From Armigeres subalbatus (lineage: Eukaryota; Arthropoda; Insecta; Diptera; Culicidae), in NCBI RefSeq assembly GCF_024139115.2, contig NC_085140.1, forward strand, positions 234,362,371-234,426,370: a DNA stretch of 64,000 nucleotides, given 5' to 3'. Below the pieces are notes generated by a model, which was given only the letters and a program-made list of their open reading frames with translations, ran no database searches and was not told the DNA's origin. Positions 20,826 to 33,344 of this stretch are shown here, in pieces. The position numbers were made by a program, and so were the translations under genes. Position 1 is the first letter of the stretch, and each line of letters begins with the position of its first letter.

Positions 20826-23160
20826 CTCAAAATCATCTTCACTTGTGGTTCAGCAGTCGCTATCACCTAATACTATCGACAGATATATGATTTCCGCACA
20901 ATGATTTTCGTATCACGCTGTACGCGTACAGTGAGAAGATGACACACATCTTTTCTTTCCACCGTTGTATCTATTTGACAGCTTGTTTTGAAATTGATTC
21001 TACCGCTTTTCAGAACTATATTTTTCATCAAAATGTATGGAAATCACAAACTGTTACTATAGTTTTTTACACAATATTTACCCATATTGTTTGATTAAAT
21101 CAGTCTGCAGTTCATCCATCGATATGAAAACGTCATAGTTTTCCAAATCTTCGTATAGGTATTTTAGCAGAAATATGCGAGTTCTTGCCAATATTCCGCA
21201 GGGCAGTTATTTCTGCGGACGTTAATCACTCTATTCTATGATTTGGGGTGATTTCAGTGCAAACCTTTAATTCATTTGGACATTTTGAAGGATAAATCCA
21301 GAGCCATTCAATTGGGTCATAGATCCTGTAACAGGTTTATTCGGACAAGGAATTCCGGGTTTTTCAAACACTTATTTATTTCGCGCTGACTTCCGTTTAT
21401 TTCTGCACTCCACTTTTACCTCCACGAGATCCTCCTCTTCTCTCCTCCATCCCTCTCGAAACACTACGGATCCAATTTTGAATTTGTCCAAAACAACGGT
21501 ACAAAACATTTTTCCCATCTTAAAAAGTAGATGCTGACTAATGGCAAATCAAAGATCCCGCATCCTTTCCAATCCCCAGACCTCATTCCAATTAAAACTC
21601 ATGGGATCCTTGCACAAAAAGTTCGAAATCGCACGATACAGAACTCAAACCATTGAATATCATGCAAAAGTGACGGTAGATCTTCCCGGAAGCAACCCAA
21701 GAACTGGCAAAATCAAATAGGAAGACATCTTCAGAGCGTAGTTATAGCAAATAATGGTCTTGTGAATCATTATTTTGTCAATGTGGTGAAAAATATCATC
21801 CGGAATTGCAGAAAAACGAATTTTACTCAGTCAGCTTGCAAATGTTTGTTTTTATTTCATATGTCAAACGGCGTATTTGACATTTCAAAACAACAAATTA
21901 TGTTCTGTTTCGTACAATACAACGGTCGAAGGGCAGGGTACGGAAATCATCGTGCTATCGTGATACCAGCGTGATTCTAGGTGACAGACATATGATTTTA
22001 TGCTGTACTGTGATATTGGTATCATATATGTGTCACAAGTATAAAGCAAACGTGGGGGAAAGATTTCCCTCGTGTTAAAGAAAGTGCAGTGAAATAAATA
22101 AAAAGAAAAGTGCCACGACTGCGAGTTCTTTCGTGTGGAGCGGATCTTGTCCACTTGCTCCGCCCGGTGCTGGGATAACCACGAACACAAGGTAGGATTC
22201 CGAAGAGTGCGGGTCGATGAGAGTGCAATCTAACCTGAAACGATTAATCAGCAGGCACGCACGGGCTTTCTACGGATCACGACACGACAGAAGACGACCG
22301 ACGGCACACGCAAGTTTGGTCAGGCGACAGCACGAAAAGTTCCCCGAAGGAGCGCGTTAGTTCTTTGGATTCAAAAGGTACCCGACGTAAAAAGGTGATC
22401 ATAAGGGACTCTAACCTCACACTTTCTACGTCTTTAGCCGACGCGAAACGACGGTCCGTTGCTCCGAACCGGGAAAGCGAAGACGAGCACCTCATCACTT
22501 GAAGCAGAAAAATACCCCGCTGGGTAAGTGCTTTGGTGTGTTCTACATTGTGGATCAGTTGCTAAAATTAGCGCTTTGACAGGGTTTTTCTGTTGAGCTA
22601 ATTCCTATCATCGAGGAACGGGAGTATCGTGATCGAGGCAGCGGTGCGACAAGGCGACGGTCGGATTGCCGAAACATCGATTGCGTTTCGTCCGGCAGGA
22701 CTAGGTCGGAGGAGATTCGTTCTGGAGCAAGCAGCCCTTCAGTGGATCACTGGGAAAGACCCCATCCAGTTACTTGCTCGCACTGGACGGCCAGAGGGGT
22801 CTCCAGCAGAGTGATTAGGATGCATGCGTGGGACGGCAATGAAATGCGGTAGGCGAGCAGTCGCGGCAGCGAGAGCTCCGCCGAAAAAATAGTGTAGGGG
22901 GACGCCCCGAACACAGAAGGTACCGCGAGTTCTGTGAAGAGACCGTGAGTACGAAAAATCTATGTCGTAAATCGGAAAGATAGAGAAGGAGAAATGAGAT
23001 GAGAAGATAGGAGCTACGTGGAGAAGAAGATTAGGGCAAATGCCCGAAATATTAGATTTGTGGCTTTTTCGATTTTGTTGGTGTTTTAGCCCTCCAGTTT
23101 TGTTTGCTTTGTGTCCGCTTTGGTAGTTCTGCTCTACCCGCTACCGGAAACTAGCAATAT
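20826..23160. other. Unassigned region
   Basis: AT-rich until about 22060, then a GC-richer, CpG-containing stretch (22100-23000) with short ORFs on both strands (22277-22498 minus, 22629-22814 plus) and purine-rich AGAAGAGAGA wording near 22960-23040. It resembles retrotransposon 5' leader sequence in composition only. No domain is recognisable. Confidence 0.4.
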
Positions 23161-23161
23161 C

Positions 23162-23231
23162 CTTCAGGAATTCCTCCGCAAGTTCCTTTAGGAATTCCTC
23201 CGTAAGTTTCTTCAGGAATTACTCCGAAAGA
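23162..23231. repeat. Short tandem repeat, about 30-bp period
   Basis: Three diverged units built on TTCAGGAATTCCTCCG followed by AAGTT. This wording is a common dispersed motif in mosquito non-coding DNA as far as I recall. Confidence 0.7.
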
Positions 23232-23362
23232 TTTGCAGATATTGAATATATGGAACTCATAGACTCCATTATTTACATTTTATATTGACTCTATATATAT
23301 AAGACGAAGTCGACGGAACGATTGGTTCGACGAAGAGTGCAGACAAATTCTGGAGGAGAAGG

Positions 23363-25028
23363 ATGCAGCGCGGGCGGTCGCGCTGCAGCAAGGTACCCGG
23401 CAGAACGTGGAACGATATAGACGGAAGAGAAGACAGCAGACCCGCCTTTTTCAGGAGAAGAAACGCCGCCTGGAAGAAGCGGAGTGCGAGGAGATTGAAC
23501 AGCCGTGCCGAAATGTGCCGCGATAAGGATGGGAGCATCTTAACGGACGAACGTGTGTTGATCGAAAGGTGGAAGCAGCACTACAAGGAACATTTGAATG
23601 GCGCTGAGGGTACAGGCAGTGAAAGTCAAGGCTACAGCGGAGCGGATGACCACGTCAGCTCAGCGGACGATGGAAGTCAATCAGTCCCCACCTTGAGGGA
23701 ATTTAAGGATGCCATCCAACAGCTAAAGACCAATCAAGCAGCTGGTAAGGATGGTATCGGAGCTGAGCTCATCAAGATGGCCCTGGAAAAGCTAGCCACT
23801 TGCCTGCACAAACTGAGAGTCAGAATCTGGGAAACTGAACAGCTACCGGAGGAGTGGAAGCAGGGCCGGATTTAGCCGGAAGGGGCCCCCGGGCCGACAG
23901 CTTGTGGGGGCCCCAAAATGTACGAAAAAGGTTGGTTTTGGTACATAAGATTTGTCAGGGCCCGGGGCCACGGCCCACCCGCCCCCTCGCCCTCCCCTAA
24001 ATCTGGCCATGAGTGGAAGGAAGGGGTTATATGCCCCATCTACAAGAAAAGCGACAAGCTGGAGTGTGAGAACTTTCGAGCGATCACCATCCTTAATGCC
24101 GTCTACAAAGTGATATCCCAGATCATCTTCCGTCGTCTATCACCATTAGTGAATTCGTGGGAAGTTATCAAGCCGGCTGCGTTGACGGTTCGACAACGGA
24201 CAAGAAAAATGCCGTGAATACCAGGTCTCAACGCATCATCTGTTCGTTGATTTCAAGGCGGCATACGACAGTATATACCGCATAGAGCTATGGAAAATTA
24301 TGGACGACAAAGGCGTCCCTGGGAAGCTTACCAGACTGATCAAAGCAACGGTGGATGGTATGCAAAACTGTGTGAAGATTTCGGGCGAACACTCCAGTTC
24401 GTTCGAATCGCGCCGGGGACTAAGACAAGGTGATGGACTTTCGTGCCTGTTGTTCAACATTGCGCTAGAAGGTGTCATGCGGAGAGCCGGGTGTAACAGC
24501 CCCGGTACGATTTTCAACAGATCCAGTCAATTTATTTGTTTCGCGGATGACATGGACATTGTCGGCCGAACATTTGCAATGTCATGTACAAGACGCTAAT
24601 AAGACCGGTTGTCCTCTACGGACATGAAACCAATGCCAATGCTCGAGGAGGACTTGCAAGCACTCGGAGTATTCGAGAGACGGGTGCTTAGGACCATCTT
24701 TGGCGGTGTGCAAGAAGACGGTGTGTGGCGGCGAAGAATGAACCATGAGCTCGCCCAACTCTACGGCGAACCCAGTATCCAGAAGGTAGCTAAAGCCGGA
24801 AGGGTACGATGGGCAGGACATGTTGCAAGAATGCCGGACAGCAACCTTGCAAAGATGGTGTTCACTTCCGATCCGGTAAGTACGAAACGGCGTGGAGCGC
24901 AGCGAGCGAGATGGGCAGAGCAGGTGCAAAACGACCTGGCGAGCGTGGGGCATATTCGAGGATGGAGAGATGCGGCCTCGAACCATGTATTGTGGCGTCA
25001 AATTGTTGATTCAGTGTTATCTGTTTAG
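23363..25028 (+). pseudogene. RTE ORF pseudogene with insertion and internal deletion
   Basis: Open pieces are 23363-23875, 23918-24217, 24300-24599 and 24609-25028. The first ends inside the MITE insertion; the second starts inside it. Catalytic text FADD is kept (about 24541-24551), but thumb residues are lost in a deletion between 24570 and 24590. The C-terminal block 24609-25028 is the best conserved: ALGVFERRVLRTIFGG, WRRRMNHEL, RVRWAGHVARMP. It cannot encode a full enzyme. Confidence 0.8.
23861..24011. mobile_element. 151-bp hAT-type MITE inside the RTE remnant
   Basis: An 8-bp duplication AGTGGAAG flanks it (23853-23860 and 24012-24019). Its ends CAGGGCCGGATTTAG and the inverted CTAAATCTGGCCATG pair in 13 of 15 positions. 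CAGGG-type termini with an 8-bp duplication are diagnostic of hAT elements. Removing it would rejoin the RT text, which confirms the boundaries. Confidence 0.9.
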
Positions 25029-25930
25029 ATGTAGACTAAATAAATGAAATGAATGAATATTGAGGAGTGCAATGTCTTTGGCCGACGTGTGAGAAAACTT
25101 ATTATTGGCGGCCCAATATCAAATCAGGTGAGCATTCAAATTTGCTCCGATCTACTCGAAGTGTACAACTTTTACAAGTTTCGATTCCCTCTTTTTATAG
25201 TGCTCTAATTTTGACTCTGGATGATGCGTGATTGTGTACATTTTCAATGATCGAATCAAATTAGCAATTGCAGTGTAAAGAAAGTAAGCAATCTGAAAAA
25301 CAATGAACAGAGCAATCACGAAAAATTTCCCTCGTCGGCGACGTGTTTGCCAAGCATCAACTCATTTGCTTCTCTATCATGTTGCACGTGAATATCAAAA
25401 GTGTTGTTCATCGTGATGAGGACCTTGGTAATTGGAGGAGCGTATGTATGTTCGCGCAATTGAACCAGTTTCAGGCGCGACCACGCTACGATGACGGCTA
25501 ATCATCGCTAATCAGCGGTTCACGAATATGCTCCGCTTGTTATAATCAGGGGTTCGCCACAATTCGCACGTTTCATTCACCCACTTGCACGCCAAGTAGT
25601 AGGCCATGGTTGCTTATTGGGGCCGGCTAGGTGGATCGTTGCCAGGGAAACGCCAAATGGGCGACAGGGAGGAGCACGAGTGACGCGCATGAGCACGTGC
25701 AGTTTAGCACTTTCTACCATTGCAATGATGGGTGGAATAATTAATCGAAAACAGGGTAGGAAAGGAACATGATACGCGAAAATCAGAAAGGGGAAATGGC
25801 TGTGTTGTTCTGTTTTGTCACTCGATGTTTTGATCAATTGTGCTCAAAATTAAAGCAACTTGTGACATTTTTCGTTGATGTACAACAATCCTGACAATAG
25901 TAGAACAAAACACATCAATCTGGAACATAT

Positions 25931-26050
25931 GGCACTACACGAGCAAAACTCTTTCTCTTTTGTTCCTCATGAAAGTTAGAAAACAACAAGCTCTTGTTGT
26001 TTTCTAATTTCTTTGCAGTGAGAAAGAGATAAAGCAGTTCGTGCAGTGCC
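25931..26050. mobile_element. 120-bp foldback (hairpin MITE)
   Basis: The whole element is one imperfect palindrome: GGCACTACAC at 25931 pairs with GTGCAGTGCC at 26041, CTCTTTCTC with GAGAAAGAG, and the centre is a perfect 15-bp stem (25976-25990 with 25993-26007) around a 2-base loop. Confidence 0.8.
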
Positions 26051-26419
26051 CTATTACCACTAATCTGTTCTGCTGTTTTAGCTGTTTCAACTGCCAAAAA
26101 TGAAGCTCCGATTAGTCTAATTGTAACAATCATCCGTCTATTCGGTATCACCCGACTTGTTCAATCCAGAAGCAGAGATATCCGCGCAAGCATTGCAATT
26201 GCAACATATCTCGCTAAATCTTGAACTACTCAAACTCAGTGTGATCGGAAAAGATGTAGATCCAATAATTCTGAAACCCGATGGTGAATCATAAACGAAG
26301 GTCTGCTATGATCATCAGAAGAACCGTTTTATGTTGTATGTTTAGTGTCTTGTTTTGAAACTTGAAGCGAAATAACTGCTTAGCTGAATGTCAATAATGA
26401 CCCTGAACCAAATGATGAT

Positions 26420-26899
26420 ATGGATATCACAAATGTTACCCATAAATATGTCAGACTAATGGAAATGAACTTTAAACCAGTGATTCAAATCTTCTCGTCT
26501 CGTAAACCTTCACCAAATGAAATCAAAATCCGGAATCTGCACATGGTTGGCACATGTTCAGCAATTTCCTCCGGAGAATGCTGTTTATCTAGCGCGCGCG
26601 TTTGCGCCACTCGCCTGAACCCAATTGCAAGAACAGCAAAATACCATTCAGTCTGGCTCCCTGTTCGACGGCCCCCCTTCAAATTGCTCGAGTCTGTAAT
26701 TGAGAACGTACGCGTGAAAAATTTCGAGCAACTAGAGCAGAAAATGCCACGCTGCAGGCACTGCCGACCGTTCCATCGCTGCGCTGTGCTGTGGCCGTCG
26801 CCATTTGACAGGAAGGGGTTCAGGCGTTGTTGGAAGGTTTCGTTCGATCTACGGTCACTCCGCGGTAAGAGTCGTGAGTATGAATTAGCGATGCTGTAA
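26420..26899 (+). CDS. Unrecognised 159-codon ORF, doubtful
   Basis: Open frame from an ATG in AT-rich DNA into the GC-richer patch. The C-terminal half has several Cys and His (RCRHCRPFHRC) but not in a classical zinc-finger spacing. A 145-codon minus frame overlaps it almost fully. No family recognised; chance is the leading explanation. Confidence 0.15.
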   Translation: MDITNVTHKYVRLMEMNFKPVIQIFSSRKPSPNEIKIRNLHMVGTCSAISSGECCLSSARVCATRLNPIARTAKYHSVWLPVRRPPFKLLESVIENVRVKNFEQLEQKMPRCRHCRPFHRCAVLWPSPFDRKGFRRCWKVSFDLRSLRGKSREYELAML

Positions 26900-27744
26900 T
26901 TAGTATCAACAAGATGTATCATTTAGATGAAGTGAAATCGATCCGCTGATTTATGCACAGAAGCAGCGCAGCACGGCTCTGAGGCGAAATAACTGGGGCG
27001 AGAAAGAGAATTACGCCGAGCGAGCTGCTTGAACCCGACCGGAGCAGGTGGAATTGGGGCGGCGGTGCAGTGTCGTGACTTTTACTTATGAGCTGCGGTA
27101 TTGAAAGCAGTGGGCGGTGGCAAATTGCTTTTCTGCATGTTGTTTTGGGATATTTTGATGATATTGAAGGATTTTTCCCATATGTATCAATTACTATATG
27201 CAATCAAACTACAGGGAAGTTATGTGCGCCGATGTCGGCAAGGAAATAAATAACCGAAATACAAAATATTTTCGTCGAAATTAAAAATGACATAATCGCA
27301 TTCAAGCTATAAAATCTAATTCGAGAATCAAGTACCCTATCTGCAGTTTTTGAATGCAGCACAAGATGTCCACCGTCCAAAAATTGCCGACGTTTGTCGT
27401 AATCTTACTCGACAGTGGTGGTGTGAATCGGCGTTTCTTCAAGAATTCAATTTTTCATGTATTTAAAAAAACCCAGATTTTATTCTGAATTTCTCCGGAA
27501 GAACCTTCTACAATATCTCATTTTTTTCTGAATTTGCCACAATTTCAAAGGGATTTCTTTCTGAAATCTCAAGAGAAACTCGTCTAAGTCTCCCGGAAAA
27601 TGTTTTTCAATTTCACCGGATTTTTTTAGTATTCCTCGAAAATTTCTATTGTAGATATTTCGGAAATCTCAAAAGTTAATTTCCACGAAAAAAATCTTCT
27701 AAATTTCCACATCGCTCCAATTCAAAAATGTTGGTGCCAGGGGT

Positions 27745-28034
27745 CTTCTTCTTCTTATTGGCATTACATCCCCACACTGGGAGACAGAGCCGCCTCGCAG
27801 CTTAGTGTTCATTAAGCACTTCCATAGTTTTGACCTGCGAGGTTTCTAAGCCAGGTTACCATTTTTGCATTCGTATATCATGAGGCTTACACGATGATAC
27901 TTTTATGCCCAGGGAAGTCGATACAATTTCCAATCCGAAAGTTGCCTAGACCGGCATCGGGAATCGAACCCAGCCACCCTCAGCATGGTCTTGCTTTATG
28001 GCCGCGAATCTTACCGCACGGCTAAGGAGGGCCC
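27745..28034 (-). mobile_element. Feilai-like SINE, copy 2
   Basis: Minus-strand copy with box B GGTTCGATTCCCG and a CTTCTTCTTC start on the plus strand. A 12-bp sequence GGTGCCAGGGGT occurs on the left at 27733-27744 and on the right at 28045-28056, ten bases beyond the element's 5' end, so it is probably the target duplication with a little extra 5' sequence. Confidence 0.85.
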
Positions 28035-28056
28035 CTTAGTGCCAGGTGCCAGGGGT

Positions 28057-30419
28057 ATGCAAAACAAATATCGGTGGCATGGCGCGGCGGCGCACTGCTC
28101 TACGTGCAGTATTTTCTAACGCATTTTAACATCGCGGTGTTACATGACAACATGACTGCATAGATAGGCACATAAGTAGCATCTAGCCACAAACATCCAT
28201 AACTAACTGAACTAAATAGCGTCAAATTATGCGGCATGTCAAACAAATTCCTCGGATAATTGGCTCATTAGCGCTATCATTTCGCCACATCTTACGACCG
28301 TCCATCCATTCACAACATCCCCATAGCTAACTGACGTATCACCCTGAGCGTCAAATAGTTTTACGCGTTTGCACAATCCTCCCATGTGCCCAGCTGGTTG
28401 CCACGGGCCATCAAACTCTCACTTTCTCCTTTGTCGTGGTGGTCCCCGCCGTCCATTGGCCATGCCGCCGACCAAAGGCGAACAAACGACAGACTGCCGC
28501 TGACCGGACGACCACCGTTCAACATTAGGAGCAAACGCACACATACGGCCGGCGGTAAACCTTTCAATGACATGACTTTCGCTTTTATCATTAGTCGGCG
28601 CAATTTTGGAATCCTCCGTGTGAGGAAGGATCTGCGCGCTGTTAACACACCAACTTTTATGGGCAATGAACTGCGTCCGGTGATATGGGAGTCGGTATTT
28701 CAATCAACGCATGGCAGAAGGTGCTGTACGGGAGATACTGACCATCAATGGGTTCAATCGAGTTCATAAGAAAGGAAGTTCGTTATTTAATATTTGGTTT
28801 AGGGTTCGAGGAAAATAAACAGTGAACATTGATATGCTGTAATTCATTTCGGATTGCAAGTATTCCATAAGGGTACCCCGAACGCATCCATTTGCCGATG
28901 ATGTATTGTGACTGCATGGTCGCAAGATGCTGAGTAATATGAATCGAGTGGGTCGTGTACATATGAGATAACATCACTTGTACACTCTCCAGGAGGCATT
29001 AAAAGCAGTATTGCCTATAAAAGTTATGATTTATACGTTTTATGTCATTCCGAATACAATTAGCAGAAAACGAAAGGAAAATGCGAATGAGGGCTGGTAC
29101 AAAACACATCTCAGATAGTGACAAGCTGTAACCGCTTTGGCGCAATGGAACCACAAAAAAGGTATATTACGAAAAATGAACATATTCCCAGTCTGGCAGT
29201 GGTCAGATTACATCAGAATATCATTTTGAAATTTTGAAATGGGACGACATGATTTTTAACACAGAGTGAATCATGGTTTGAATAACATTTAAATTAATCG
29301 AATGTTCCTGGTTGCCATTAAACTTAAAGCAGCATGATGTTGATGCAATATGGTTGTTGGTCGGCCATATGAGTCGCGAACACGTAAAGACTGATATCGT
29401 CAGAGACAGTATGAGTTTTAGTCGGTATGATCGTAAACGCCGTACCGAGCCGGACGCCCGGTTAGTCGGGAGAACTTCTCTCGCAGCAGATTTCGCTGCC
29501 TTAGAAGGCTAAATCCACAGTCGGAAACTTGACCGAGTAGATTACGACAAAGCATCTGTGTGAAGTCGCCGAGCCGAACGTAATGCTCCATCCGGTGACA
29601 CAGGACCTCGTCACCTGCACAATTGCCATGTTGAGTAAAATGTCGGTGACGAATTCAACGTGATTGATCGATAAGACCAAGAAAAGGTGCTCAACAGCAC
29701 AACATGACTATTCCACTCTGAAGTAATATGGTATGGTGGTCCTGGAACAGTATATGGACACGTAGATGAGTATAGTGGGATCAGAAGCTCAAATAACGAA
29801 GTAGCTTAAGATCTCGGGGTTAATCACAGAGCAATAGATAGGTTAAGAGAACATGGAAAGGTCTTTTTCTTTAGAAGTTTTCTTCATAACAAAATGCCAG
29901 GAAGTGTCAATAGAAACAAGGGTTGAATAACTTAGTTCTTAACCGATTCAATGCAGATTTTTTCTACACCATATTTCAATATAATTTTTAGTTATTCAGG
30001 TTCAAAACGTGATGCAAATTATTAATAGATGTACGTAGATATCTTTAGATTTTTCAAAATTTTCAAACCGTTGTTGAATTATGATCGTGAGCGTTATACG
30101 GGGTCTTGGTCATATTTTTGAGTTAGACTTAGTTAGCCTCACTGGGAATACACTTTCTCATTAAGAAAAATGTCACATTATTCTGAAGCCATCTACTGTA
30201 TTGCATATTATTCTTGCGTACAGATATTGAAGGTCTGTATGGTCAACAAATAAACTTGTTACAGTGTTACTATTCATTAGTTTGGATATTGAAGTTTTGT
30301 ATGGTCGATAATATGATCTACAGAGTTTTAGCCTAGGATTTTTAGTTGGCATAGCTACGTGAAACACCATTGAGCTATTGTATATAATCGTGTCACATTC
30401 GCATGGAACATCACATCCC
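28057..30419. other. Unassigned region
   Basis: A GC-richer patch at 28370-28760 has overlapping ORFs on both strands (28386-28769 plus, 127 codons; 28361-28666 and 28419-28703 minus) without known domains. 29380-29760 is moderately GC-rich and may be decayed element text. The remainder is AT-rich and featureless to me. Confidence 0.4.
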
Positions 30420-32310
30420 TATCACATCGGGGCAGCAGGGACTATGTCCAAGGGCTTTACGACCCCTAGATCTTGATTATGGCATTCTAGCCGCGTGTTA
30501 CCGACCTTGTCTTGGATATCGTAATATTGTAAAAGCGAGGGCTGTCAGCCTGACATTCTACTCTCGTAGTAGAGCCGAGTGACACTGATTCGAAACGGCG
30601 AGTAAGCTAATGGCTAGGCTGCCTTCCGTCCCCTAAAACCGTGGCGGACCTTGTAGCACGCTTTCCAACCTTGCCACCAAGCTTTGTCTGCTGGATGGGA
30701 GTAAGATCAGATGCCCTTTTCCGACTTCCGCTGATCTGGCTCTGAACACGTAAATGTTAACCTTTGAATTGCCTACAGATAACCATGGGATCATTAAAGG
30801 CGATTACTCCAGTAGGATTCGACGGCAGCCACAAGGGGGACCCAACAATATAATGAGTAATTCAAAAACTAATTCTTTTGACGATGCGTTAGCAATGGAT
30901 GTGGTAAAGCCCTTTGACAAAGGGGGTTGGGCGAAGCCTCCTCCTAGGGAGGTGGAGAGTGCGGTGACGGAGGCTACAACTAGCAGCACCGGAGTCTCCC
31001 CAGCAGTAGTCCTATCAGCACACTCGGCGGGTCACTATATAATCGAGTTCACGAGCGCAAGGCAGAACATCAGTAAGGAACTGAAACAGAACCTTCGGAT
31101 GCTCTGCCAGGCTGCTCGAGTCGCCCAAAGGTGCCCAAACCGATGCTTTCTCCTTCCTTGGAGGAGCGACTATGGTTCAATAACTGACGGCCAATGAAGA
31201 AAAGACTGCGCCTAACCCGAACGGCTCAGGTAGCAATCCGGCAAAAGCGCGCAGAGCAAAGCCAAACGACGAGTGACTATAAAGGCCAAACGTCGTCTGG
31301 ACGGCCCAAAAAGGCGAAACCAAAACCAGACGCAAGTCGCCGGTCCGCCAGAAGGTACCAGCCGGCCGGTTTCATCGGCACAAGGGACCGAAAATCCCTG
31401 GCAGTTAGTCAGTAGGGCAAATCGGAAGTCGACGCATCTCGACCCATAAAGAAAGCTAAGAAAACAAGGCCTCGCCTCTATGCCTTGCTGGTGAAAACTG
31501 ATAAGGATAAGTACGCCGAAGTCCTTAAATCGATGTGGGTGGCCGAAAAGCTTTCGGCGCTGAGTCAGGACGTGCGAAGCGTCAGACGCACCAAGACCGA
31601 TGAGATGATCTTGATTCTGAAACGTGGAGCGCAAGCTAGTGGGACGGACTATAGGAAGCTATCCTAAGAGGTCTTGGGTGACGGCGCCGAGGTGCGGTCG
31701 TTGGGGGCGGAAGTGACCCTCCAGTGCAAGCAACTGGACGTGGTCACGAACGCGGACGACGCCGTTTCTGCCGCTAGAGCCCAGAGCGGTACAGAGGTCG
31801 AGAAGACCTCTGTACGTCTAAGAGACGGTCCCTTTGGCACGCAGGTAGCCTACCTTAGGTTACCGGTTGTGGAAGCTAAAAAGGTAATGGAGCGAGAGAA
31901 GTTGAGTAAGCAAACTCCAGCTGCCTTCAGTGGAAAGGTACTAACGGTGCTTATAGTCGGGGCACAAATCCTACAACTGTAAGGGCCCGTAGCAACCTGT
32001 GTCGTCGTTGTGGTGAGGAAGGGCACAAGGCGCTGAATCTTAACCACTGTACAACTGCCCAGCAGCTGCTGTGGCAGTCGATCTCGATTTTGAGGAACGA
32101 TGTCGCCCTCCTGTCCAACCCATAAATTGCGGCCCTTCAATCCTCCTGGGTCAAGGCTTGAAAAGGATGAAAGAACGGACCGCCGTGAAGTGTTGCGAGC
32201 TGCGAGACTGGCCTTAAACAAGGCCATTAAGAGCATGTTTCGGCATCCCAAGAGAGCATGTTTCAACAATCTATGGGAAGGTGACAACGCAAATACGGCT
32301 ACAGGATAGT
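30420..32310 (+). mobile_element. R1-type non-LTR retrotransposon, 5' part with ORF1 remnant
   Basis: A leader-like stretch (30430-30750) is followed by an ORF1 remnant (30754-31982), a zinc-knuckle trace (CRRCGEEGH, 32000-32026), immediately the start of an ORF2-like endonuclease text (LNHCTTAQQLLWQS, DVALLSNP, 32040-32118), and then text that belongs far downstream, just ahead of the RT (RREVLRAARLALNKAIK...RACFNNLWEG, 32180-32280). The endonuclease body is therefore deleted. R1-type assignment rests on the gag-like wording and this ORF1/ORF2 junction. Confidence 0.75.
30754..31982 (+). pseudogene. R1-type ORF1 (gag-like) pseudogene
   Basis: The first part (30754-31197) contains a conserved SARQNISKELK-like helix. 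The frame then shifts, and 31194-31982 continues in one frame broken by stops at 31413 and 31665. The text VKTDKDKYAEVLKSM, VRRTKTDEMILILKRG, EVTLQCKQLD and LRDGPFGTQVAYLRL matches the usual order of R1-clade ORF1 proteins ahead of the Cys-rich knuckles. In intact elements this protein binds element RNA. No continuous protein is possible here. Confidence 0.75.
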
Positions 32311-33344
32311 TTAGTGCATGGTTTTCTGCTCAATTTCTATTGAGAAGAAATAAAGTAGTCGTTTTTTATTCAGATATTTTTCAAACTTAATGTAAGGCCT
32401 CGTAAGCTTATACCAACTCTCAAAGGCGCGCACCTCAATCAGTTTCGGTTCAACAATAAGTGGGATAATACTGATTTTGACCATGCATCGGTACTGTAGT
32501 TCATACATATTTTTACTTCTACTAATGAGTTCCGAATTCGATTTTATACAGAGATCTGGCTTCATTGCGTTAGGCATTTCGGAATCTCATCGTTATACAG
32601 AGCTCTAATTAGTCAGAGTGTTCAGTAGATCCATCAAATGCGTATCCGCTTCGTTTCTAATTAATCAGCGCTCTGGAGCTTGGAGATTCATGACGTCGGC
32701 TTAAAAACCAACCTAAGATTGAGTTACGTTTTTATAATTTACTCCATTTACTCCACCCAAAAGAGCAAAAGGTGGGTCATCTAAAAGCAAATTATAGTCG
32801 TTCCATACACACTTAATATTTTTTACCGGGATCTCAGCAAAATGGTCAACTTTTACCGAGATTCGCACAGCCGTGCCCCAGCAAACATGTTTTTTGCCGA
32901 GATATCTGTCAAAATAGCTGAAAACCAGCAAATAATTTGCCGAAAATCAGCTAACAAACATCATTTTTGCCGGAATATCAGTTTTTTATTTTGCTGGCGC
33001 ACGGCTGTGCGGATTTTTGCCGAGCTGCAGAAATAAAAACTGAGTGTGTACTCTTCCGACCACTCACTCAAGAATAGTAAGAACTACAGCACAGTGTGGT
33101 AAATATTATTCCGTATTGGACCACGAACAAGTGTCTACCCAGCATTACAGGCTCCGTTAACTGCCTGGCTAATTGTTTCACTTCCCAGGCCATTCATCCC
33201 CTCAGCACGGGTCGCCTGACACCTTGGGAATCGGGGTTAGGGCCGTCATATTGTCAGCTTCAGTGTTGTACCGAGCATGGCGATATAACCGGATTTACAC
33301 AGTTACGCACTACTTCAGAGTATATCCATATCCCAGCGTAACGG
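32311..33344. other. Foreign segment splitting the R1-type remnant
   Basis: R1-like text stops near 32310 and resumes near 33345. In an intact element of this kind I would expect only a few hundred bases between the two blocks. The intervening DNA includes a 241-bp MITE (32808-33048) and unrecognised sequence on both sides; 33085-33340 is GC-richer but has no domain. Confidence 0.5.
32808..33048. mobile_element. 241-bp MITE with nested inverted repeats
   Basis: TA occurs at 32806-32807 and 33049-33050; the ends read CACACTTAATA and, inverted, CACACTCAGTT. A stronger inner inverted repeat pairs TTCGCACAGCCGTG at about 32862-32875 with CACGGCTGTGCGG near 33000-33012. The interior repeats TTGCCGAGAT/TTGCCGAAAAT-like motifs several times. 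Non-coding. Confidence 0.7.

Larger units (their letters stand above)
23313..25040 (+). mobile_element. RTE-type non-LTR retrotransposon remnant, copy 1
   Basis: Readable in order: linker text NDWFDEECRQILEEKDAAR and a long charged region (23313-23520), the pre-RT block (RDKDGSILTDE, ERWKQHYKEHLNG) at 23520-23600, NNQAAGKDG-like text at 23735, RT block CPIYKKSDKLECENFRAITI at 24030-24090, FVDFKAAYDSI at 24245, GLRQGDGLSCLLFNIALEG near 24415-24475, FADDMDIVG at 24540, then a jump to the C-terminal YGHET/LGVFERRVLRTIFGG/GHVARMP region ending at 25028. A hAT-type MITE (23861-24011) interrupts it. An internal deletion removes about 100 codons after FADDMDIVGRTF, and several frameshifts are present. 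Confidence 0.85.
25041..27744. other. Unassigned region with one foldback and a GC-richer patch
   Basis: Apart from the foldback at 25931-26050, ORFs at 26420-26899 (plus) and 26485-26922 (minus) overlap one another in a patch of higher GC (26560-26880) without known domains. From 27420 to 27720 the text is rich in TTTCCGGAAAATTTC-like wording, a diffuse low-complexity repeat. A host exon or UTR in 26560-26880 cannot be excluded. Confidence 0.4.
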
